NCBI GenBank assembly: GCA_040880405.1
Contig: JBBDIM010000134.1
Span: forward strand, 1 to 19,995
Reading direction: 5' to 3'
Source: JBBDIM01 sp040880405
GTDB taxonomy: Bacteria > Planctomycetota > Planctomycetia > Pirellulales > Pirellulaceae
DNA: 19,995 bases
The notes beneath the pieces were generated by a model that worked only from the letters and a program-made list of their open reading frames with translations, was not told where the DNA came from and made no database searches. This document shows, one piece after another, positions 15,661 through 19,995 of this stretch (its first letter is position 1; each line of letters starts with the position of its first letter). Made by a program: the position numbers and the translations under genes.

Positions 15661-15745
15661 GCGAAAAAGGGGTCAGGACTCTTTTTAGTTATCCGTAAAC
15701 CAGTTGAAAATGTTTCGTTAAAAAGAGTCCTGACCCCTTTTTCGC
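15661..15745. repeat. 27-bp perfect inverted repeat, REPIN/MITE-like element
   Basis: Arms at 15661-15687 and 15719-15745 are perfect reverse complements, each with the core GGGGTCAGGACTC flanked by A- and T-runs. The spacer is 31 bases. Each arm is itself an imperfect dyad (GGGTC-AG-GACTC), the layout of two inverted REP units. The T-run behind the GC core on either strand means it can also act as a bidirectional terminator. It separates cysS (stop 15648) from ruvC (start 15767). The arms do not recur elsewhere in this window. REP sequences of this general type are mobilised by RAYT transposases in other bacteria; none is encoded here. Confidence 0.8.
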
Positions 15746-15766
15746 GGCCCACCGCAGGGAAGTGGC

Positions 15767-16294
15767 ATGATTGAACCAACCACAGAGCAACCTGAAGACC
15801 AGCAAATCCGCATCCTGGGCGTCGACCCCGGGATGAACATCACCGGATACGGGATCATTGAACCGCACGGTTCGCAGATCAAGGTGATCGAGGCGGGGAT
15901 TGTTCGGGGCAAAACCAAAGGTTCCATCACCGCTCGGGTCCACGAGATCCATCAAGGCATCACCGAGGTGATCCAATCGCTCAAGCCGACGGTGATGGCG
16001 ATGGAGGAACTTTACTCCCATTACGACCGCCCCAAAACGGCGATCATCATGGGACATGCCCGGGGCGTGTTGTGCCTAGCCGCGGCCCAAAACAATTTGA
16101 AGCTGCACCACTACTCGGCCACCCAAGTCAAAAAGATTCTGACCGGCAGCGGCCGAGCCCCCAAGACCCAAGTGCAAAGCTCGATCCAGCGGGAGCTCGG
16201 CCTGTCCGAGATCCCCGAACCGGCCGACGTCGCCGACGCCTTGGCGATCGCCCTGTGCCACCATTACCTCGGCCGACCACTCGCCATCCTATAA
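15767..16294 (+). CDS. ruvC: Holliday junction endonuclease RuvC
   Basis: RuvC is the dimeric nuclease that cuts four-way DNA junctions in recombinational repair. The 175-residue protein has the four acidic catalytic residues in the right order: D20 (ILGVDPG), E80 in VMAMEELYS, and D154 with D157 (PADVADALAIALCHH). The N-terminus carries about 13 polar residues before the first strand. The segment KTAIIMGHARGVL matches the conserved helix of the family. The ATG at 15767 lies 21 bases after the inverted repeat, so the repeat may form part of its 5' leader. ruvA follows 129 bases downstream. Confidence 0.95.
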   Translation: MIEPTTEQPEDQQIRILGVDPGMNITGYGIIEPHGSQIKVIEAGIVRGKTKGSITARVHEIHQGITEVIQSLKPTVMAMEELYSHYDRPKTAIIMGHARGVLCLAAAQNNLKLHHYSATQVKKILTGSGRAPKTQVQSSIQRELGLSEIPEPADVADALAIALCHHYLGRPLAIL

Positions 16295-16310
16295 CGAAGG
16301 TTCGGGTGCC

Positions 16311-16340
16311 ATGCCCACGCCCTCCAACGTGGGCATGTTT
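16311..16340 (+). terminator. Hairpin between ruvC and ruvA
   Basis: ATGCCCACG (16311-16319) pairs perfectly with CGTGGGCAT (16328-16336) across an 8-base loop and is followed by GTTTTGG. It is terminator-like, but the T-run is short. It could equally be a dispersed genomic palindrome. Confidence 0.5.
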
Positions 16341-16423
16341 TGGCGGGTTGATTTTCAAGCAGTAACTCGATTAACAACGACCAACCGCGAGTCCCCACGA
16401 CAGCCACCACAGGAAAACCACCC

Positions 16424-17050
16424 TTGATTACCAAAATCACCGGCCAAGTGGTCGAAGTCGGCCTGACCCACCTGACGATGTCGATCGACGCCTTCGAGTA
16501 TGAGGTCTTGATCCCGGAATTCGTCCGCCGTCAGGTCCAAAACCAAATCGGCGAGGTCATCTCGCTGCACACCATCCAATACCTCGACGGCAACCCCCAA
16601 CAAGGCCGCCTCACACCCCGGCTGATCGGCTTCTCCAACCCGGTCGAGCGGGAATTCTTCGAACTGATCTGCTCGGTCGACGGTGTCGGCTCCAAAAAAG
16701 CCCTTCGCGCGATGGTCCGCCCAGTGCAAGAGGTCGCCACTCAAATCGAAGAACAGGACGCCAAAGGCCTCTCCGCCTTGCCCGGCATCGGCCCAGCCAT
16801 GGCGGAGCGAATCATCGCCAAACTCCGCCGCAAAGTCCCGAAGTTCGCGCTGCTGATCGGCGGAGCAGGAGAGGGCGCGACCCCAGCCGGAAGAGACATC
16901 ACCTCAGAAACCTTCGAAGTCCTCCTCTCCCTCGGGCACAACGAAGCAGACGCAAGGAAACTCCTGGACGCCGCCCTGAAGGAGAAGAAATCGTACAAGG
17001 ATGTGGAGTCGTTGTTGCAGGCGGTTTATGCGGTGGTGCATCGGGAGTAG
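16424..17050 (+). CDS. ruvA: Holliday junction branch migration protein RuvA
   Basis: RuvA tetramers hold the Holliday junction and load the RuvB motor. The 208-residue product begins at a TTG (16424) with AGGA at 16411-16414; MITKITGQVVEVGLTHLTM is the expected N-terminal OB-fold. Two helix-hairpin-helix motifs follow: ICSVDGVGSKKALRAM and LSALPGIGPAMAERIIAKL. The C-terminal domain III (TSETFEVLLSLGHNEADARKLLDAAL), which contacts RuvB, is present. No ATG offers a better start. No ruvB lies in the following 2.9 kb, so the motor subunit must be encoded elsewhere. Confidence 0.94.
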   Translation: MITKITGQVVEVGLTHLTMSIDAFEYEVLIPEFVRRQVQNQIGEVISLHTIQYLDGNPQQGRLTPRLIGFSNPVEREFFELICSVDGVGSKKALRAMVRPVQEVATQIEEQDAKGLSALPGIGPAMAERIIAKLRRKVPKFALLIGGAGEGATPAGRDITSETFEVLLSLGHNEADARKLLDAALKEKKSYKDVESLLQAVYAVVHRE

Positions 17051-17076
17051 GGGACAATCCAAGTAACGTCCGTTAT

Positions 17077-17106
17077 TTGAACTCCACATTTCATATCGGA
17101 TATAGA
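17077..17106 (+). promoter_or_regulatory. Possible promoter for the small secreted ORF
   Basis: TTGAAC (17077-17082), an 18-base spacer and TATAGA (17101-17106) lie just after ruvA, where base composition turns AT-rich. The leader to the ATG at 17225 would be about 110 bases. Confidence 0.35.
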
Positions 17107-17224
17107 GTATTTTTGCGGACTTATTTCTCCCGTCTAAGCTAAAACCAACTTGCATATCAGCATTCTCGCAGCTATGCTGCCACTACAGGGCTGCTTCAAA
17201 GGTACTCATCAGACGGGGGATTAA

Positions 17225-17461
17225 ATGGTCAAATATATCACTTTCACGATTGTTCTCTGTTCTCTCCTGTTAACTTCCCCTTCCCACGCTTCCGCTGGTA
17301 TATTTGGGCGATGGAGGTGTCGGCCACTTCCTCCACGTTTGCTTCCAACTACCGAATGCACCGAAATTACGCAACTACCGACGAGGCAGACCACGATCGG
17401 AGTTCTCCAAGATCAAATTCGCGATCTGCGAGAGCGCATTGAAATATTAGAAGCCAACTGA
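17225..17461 (+). CDS. Small hypothetical secreted protein
   Basis: This 78-residue protein is not recognised. Residues 1-24 look like a signal peptide (MVKYITFTIVLCSLLLTSPS, then HASA as a cleavage site). The mature part starts with a short Arg/Pro/Cys-containing stretch (GIFGRWRCRPLPPRLLP) and ends with a predicted amphipathic helix or short coiled coil (VLQDQIRDLRERIEILEAN). A purine-rich GGGGGA lies 4 bases before the ATG. It lies between ruvA and a convergent hydrolase gene in the AT-richer segment. Small size and lack of a known family keep it uncertain; a chance open frame is possible but unlikely to carry such a clean signal peptide. Confidence 0.5.
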   Translation: MVKYITFTIVLCSLLLTSPSHASAGIFGRWRCRPLPPRLLPTTECTEITQLPTRQTTIGVLQDQIRDLRERIEILEAN

Positions 17462-17625
17462 CCCCCTCAACAGAAGGCGAGTTTGCCAAAAGGCTGCTGG
17501 AAAGTATAGCTACGATCCCAAGATTGCGATGTGAACACGTTCGAGATTTTTTCACTTCGTGAGGTGTCATACTCGAAGACTATCGCAGCGGTGTGGGTTC
17601 TATGACAACGCATTGCCGCAGGACC

Positions 17626-18963
17626 CTAGGAACCATCAGACATATTCAGCGTGACGACATGGATACTCTCCTTTAGCACCGCGGCGAGTGAGCTTGTCCC
17701 AACTCGATCAAAAACGCCTGAAACTCGCACTCTACTTCCAATCCTCGTTTCAATACTCCAGCCACTTTCATATTGGGCAAATGAAGCATAAATCCGATCC
17801 GCCCCTCTTGCATCACGCTTATCAGAGATTACGTAGGCTGCCTTGACTTCTTCATTTTCCCGCGTCGCCGGAACTGGGGGCTTGACATCCAAAACAAAAG
17901 CATCCCAGGTAAACTTTTTTCCTTCATACTTTTCTCGCAACTTATCAAGACCAGCGGGGTCATTATGCACTAGTCGATATTCACCAAGGAAGTCTGAGAT
18001 CGAGACGTCAACAGGAATAGCATTGGGTTTAAGATTTTCCTTTATGAACCTCGAAACGGCCAAGGACACGTGGCTCCTATCGGACCTCGGTCTACAGATT
18101 GACAGATGGTCCTCATCCACAGGAATAGGGAAAACGCCTGATATTCTTGGATCACCGCTTGACTCAGTCACAATGATACCCAACCCACTAGTTGGTTTTT
18201 TCTCGACTAGCGCCAAAACTGCAATTTCATTTCTCTGAGAATTATCTTTAAACCAAGTCATGAGCCGGCGAAGCACGCTTGAATCGCGTCTCAAGTCCTC
18301 GATCAGCGGCGTACTTCGATGAACCGCGCTTATTTTGTTCAGATAACTGGCATGATCGGAACCTGACAGTGGCGATGACAAAAACGCTATACCCTTTGTT
18401 TGGCTAAAGATTTCACGAAACTCTCGCCTGGAAAGCGTAGCCCCCTTTTCCATCATCTGAATAGCTATTACGCCTCCCAAGCTATGGCAAACAAACACGA
18501 TAGGACGATCTCCTAAGCCGTTTAGGTGCATCTGATCCAAGAGATTCTCTGCTCGATCTGAAATAGACATCGCCCTCCCATCCCACTCCGATCGATACGC
18601 GTCGTAATCGAGCAGCCATACTCCGGCGTCGCCAAATTGATCATGTACAGAAGTAGGCCAATAATATTCCGCGTCCGGCGTCCCCCAGTTGGTTTGCGCA
18701 TCGGCTCCCAAACCATGAATGAACACAACATCCCCTATCCGATTTAAATTATCAGTCCCTGCTAGTGGAATTACTGCGATCTCCTTTCTCGCATCGCCCC
18801 GCACTGTGCATATAATAAAAAAACACAGCGGCAACATGATGACCACTGCAATCACTGAATAGACAGGATAACACCTCACAATGTTAGACAGCCGACGCCC
18901 TACATTGACCATGAAAGCGAAACACCTCTGCACTGCATCTGTCCTCACTATTTGACGCAACAT
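17626..18963 (-). CDS. Membrane-anchored SERAC1-like alpha/beta hydrolase with C-terminal OB-like domain
   Basis: This 445-residue protein has one N-terminal membrane helix (about 34-54, VYSVIAVVIMLPLCFFIICT) and then an alpha/beta hydrolase domain (about 60-310). Visible are the oxyanion strand VVFIHGLGADAQTNW (79-93), the nucleophile elbow CHSLGG with Ser161, a likely acid in VTESSGD (E267), and the catalytic histidine in DEDHLSICRP (H286). The last combination is characteristic of the SERAC1/PGAP1-like lipase group. Residues about 320-443 (GEYRLVHNDPAGLDKLREKY, then KFTWDAFVLDV and GSRVRVSGVF) have the strand pattern of an OB-fold of the tRNA_anti-like type; this is inference. Base composition is AT-richer than the flanks, suggesting acquisition. 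No ribosome-binding site is seen at 18963, and an ATG 17 codons later is an alternative. Substrate unknown. Confidence 0.8.
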   Translation of the reverse strand: MLRQIVRTDAVQRCFAFMVNVGRRLSNIVRCYPVYSVIAVVIMLPLCFFIICTVRGDARKEIAVIPLAGTDNLNRIGDVVFIHGLGADAQTNWGTPDAEYYWPTSVHDQFGDAGVWLLDYDAYRSEWDGRAMSISDRAENLLDQMHLNGLGDRPIVFVCHSLGGVIAIQMMEKGATLSRREFREIFSQTKGIAFLSSPLSGSDHASYLNKISAVHRSTPLIEDLRRDSSVLRRLMTWFKDNSQRNEIAVLALVEKKPTSGLGIIVTESSGDPRISGVFPIPVDEDHLSICRPRSDRSHVSLAVSRFIKENLKPNAIPVDVSISDFLGEYRLVHNDPAGLDKLREKYEGKKFTWDAFVLDVKPPVPATRENEEVKAAYVISDKRDARGADRIYASFAQYESGWSIETRIGSRVRVSGVFDRVGTSSLAAVLKESIHVVTLNMSDGS

Positions 18964-19483
18964 AAATGCACATTTTTACTTAATTAAACTGGATGCGATT
19001 TACGCCTTAGATAATTGAATCATATCCAAGGCAGCTTGTTACGCCGATTATTGCTCTATCATACCAAGGCCATAGAGCAACGAATTCCTATGACCAGTCC
19101 GATTAACTTTAGCAAATCTAGAAGCACAAACGCATTTCGATTGAAACCCGTTTTATCGCTCTTCCACAGTCACCACCTTAGCCTAAATTTAATTGCATTT
19201 ATAACACAAACTCCAGATCCACTAGGCCACGGTGGCAACAAGAAGCCGCCAATTGCAGGGATTTTCCTGGCATGGCCAGTGAAAAGTCCAGTGAAACCAA
19301 ATTTCACCTGAATCACGTCAGTACGAGCGAATTATAGCAGGATAATCGAAAATTGATTGCGTGAATGCCATAGCCCCCTCAAACCTTCTCCGCCACTTGC
19401 ATCGGCAAAAAAATCCGCTGAGGCAGATTCTCCCTTAGAATCGACGACGATCAAACTCGCCGCGATTTTTGTGATAACGTCGC
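18964..19483. other. 520-base AT-rich non-coding region
   Basis: I see no convincing gene. A 98-codon open frame on the plus strand (19015-19311) has no family resemblance or good start. The stretch 19210-19300 is locally more GC-rich and holds the direct repeat CCAGTGAAA at 19276-19284 and 19288-19296 (12-base period). Downstream of the antitoxin gene, on its strand, there is no open frame long enough for a GNAT toxin. Confidence 0.5.
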
Positions 19484-19774
19484 TCAGCGACTGTCCACGC
19501 GCTGGCGATACTCTTGCACCGCACGTTTCAGTTTCTTGTTCGGTTTCTGTGGAGACAGCAGATGCTTGACCAGAGTTCGGCTTTGCGTTTGATTTAGGGG
19601 AACACGCTTGTACTGGTCGACAATCTTCTTGGCGGCCTGTTCCAGGGTAGAAACGACGAAATCAGAGACCGTTCGCCCGGTGTAAGCCGCGGCGCGCTCG
19701 ATCAGCTCTTTCTGTTCCGGTGAGACCCGGGCTTGCAGTCGAGCGGACTTGGAAGACGAATTTGTTGCGGCCAT
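19484..19774 (-). CDS. DUF1778 / TacA-type ribbon-helix-helix antitoxin
   Basis: Proteins of this family bind DNA as ribbon-helix-helix dimers and neutralise a GNAT acetyltransferase toxin (TacT) that blocks charged tRNAs. The 96-residue protein has the typical opening ARLQARVSPEQKELIERAAA, then TGRTVSDFVVSTLEQAAKKI (the helix-turn-helix part). A C-terminal tail (LLSPQKPNKKLKRAVQEYRQ) matches the toxin-wrapping segment of the family. The ATG at 19774 has GAGGGA 3-8 bases upstream and is preferred to a TTG at 19798. The toxin gene normally follows immediately, often overlapping; none is found downstream. So it is an orphan antitoxin, a regulator in its own right, or a remnant. Confidence 0.82.
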   Translation of the reverse strand: MAATNSSSKSARLQARVSPEQKELIERAAAYTGRTVSDFVVSTLEQAAKKIVDQYKRVPLNQTQSRTLVKHLLSPQKPNKKLKRAVQEYRQRVDSR

Positions 19775-19797
19775 GGTTTCCCTCTTTTTTTGACCCA

Positions 19798-19826
19798 ACT
19801 ATACGGCGGATTTCCGTAGGTATCAA
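19798..19826 (-). promoter_or_regulatory. Promoter with overlapping dyad for the antitoxin gene
   Basis: On the minus strand TTGATA (19826-19821), a 17-base spacer and TATAGT (19803-19798) match the consensus at 5 of 6 positions each. The spacer contains the perfect palindrome CGGATTTCCG (19807-19816), flanked by imperfectly mirrored ATAC/GTAT. That is a plausible autorepression operator for a ribbon-helix-helix protein. The predicted start lies about 18 bases before the ATG. Confidence 0.55.
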
Positions 19827-19864
19827 TAATCTTAGTGAGTGGTAAACCGACGCACTCCGCAACC

Positions 19865-19995
19865 TCACCCAACTCCTTCCGTAGCCACCGCCACCGGCTT
19901 CTCCGCGGGGCAGCGGATCGCAAAATACCACCAGCCGAGGCCTAGGCAGAGGGCCGCGATCAGGATGCAGGCCCAGCAGATGAAGACGAAGAAGT
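19865..19995 (-). CDS. C-terminal end of an unidentified membrane protein (5' end outside window)
   Basis: Reading the minus strand from the window edge, a frame without start codon runs for 42 codons to a TGA at 19867-19865. It encodes a hydrophobic helix (FFVFICWACILIAALCLGLG, then WWYFAI) followed by a short tail (RCPAEKPVAVATEGVG). Third positions are almost all G or C, as in the core genes here and unlike the AT-rich stretch before it, which supports real coding. It is the C-terminal membrane anchor or last helix of a protein encoded beyond the window. Family is not recognisable. The antitoxin gene starts 90 bases downstream on the same strand. Confidence 0.6.
   Translation of the reverse strand, partial: FFVFICWACILIAALCLGLGWWYFAIRCPAEKPVAVATEGVG

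Noticed and set aside
15661..15745. CRISPR-like or IS-end interpretation of the 27-bp repeat
   Set aside because: There is only one inverted pair with a 31-base centre, with no array of spacers and no transposase or target duplication around it. A REPIN/MITE-like element or terminator fits better.
19015..19311. 98-codon plus frame in the AT-rich gap
   Set aside because: No ribosome-binding site, no domain and irregular composition; most likely a chance frame.
19357..19569. 70-codon plus frame overlapping the antitoxin gene
   Set aside because: It overlaps the well-supported DUF1778 gene on the other strand and has no family. It is also not a GNAT toxin.

Overview
The window looks like chromosomal DNA of a planctomycete, probably Pirellulales-like. 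This is an inference. It rests on high GC with strong G/C third positions in the core genes, the style of the Rho, P-II and cysteinyl-tRNA synthetase sequences, an arginine/glycine-rich secreted EF-hand protein, and poorly conserved Shine-Dalgarno sites. No rRNA, tRNA, CRISPR array, insertion sequence or integrase was seen.

Layout. (1) 1-3388, plus strand: information-processing and cofactor genes, namely the 3' part of rho, ribH (lumazine synthase), nusB and ftsY. (2) 3389-6018: a nitrogen module. A 523-base gap holds a near-perfect sigma-54 promoter, followed by the ammonium channel gene amt, a very strong intrinsic terminator, and a P-II gene (glnB type) whose usual uridylylation tyrosine is phenylalanine. 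(3) 6033-9090: a membrane-anchored TlpA-like thioredoxin (minus) divergent from a CYTH/CyaB-like protein (plus), then a secreted protein with a secretin-N-like domain, a long Arg/Gly-rich segment and an EF-hand. The last gene has a leader with competing hairpins and ends in a clear terminator. (4) 9152-13282: an MFS transporter (plus) convergent with a three-gene ABC exporter operon (minus; ATPase, permease, permease, with overlapping ends). The MFS and ABC ATPase genes each have a -10-like box 6-7 bases before the ATG, so both may be leaderless. (5) 13389-17050, plus: ispF, cysS, ruvC and ruvA, with a perfect 27-bp inverted repeat (REPIN/MITE-like) between cysS and ruvC. No ruvB follows. (6) 17051-19483: a visibly AT-richer accessory stretch with a small secreted-protein candidate and a membrane-anchored SERAC1-like alpha/beta hydrolase carrying a possible C-terminal OB-fold. 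(7) 19484-19995, minus: a DUF1778/TacA-type antitoxin with a good promoter and overlapping dyad but no partner toxin in view, preceded by the C-terminal tail of a membrane protein that runs off the window.

How the parts fit. amt and glnB form the familiar ammonium uptake and nitrogen-sensing pair, and the sigma-54 site suggests nitrogen-limitation control. rho, nusB and ftsY serve transcription termination and protein targeting. ispF, cysS and ruvCA are unrelated housekeeping genes that are simply adjacent. No complete new multi-gene system is evident. The least ordinary items are the hydrolase with its island, the possible leaderless pair, the P-II Y51F substitution, the leader hairpins, and the lone antitoxin.
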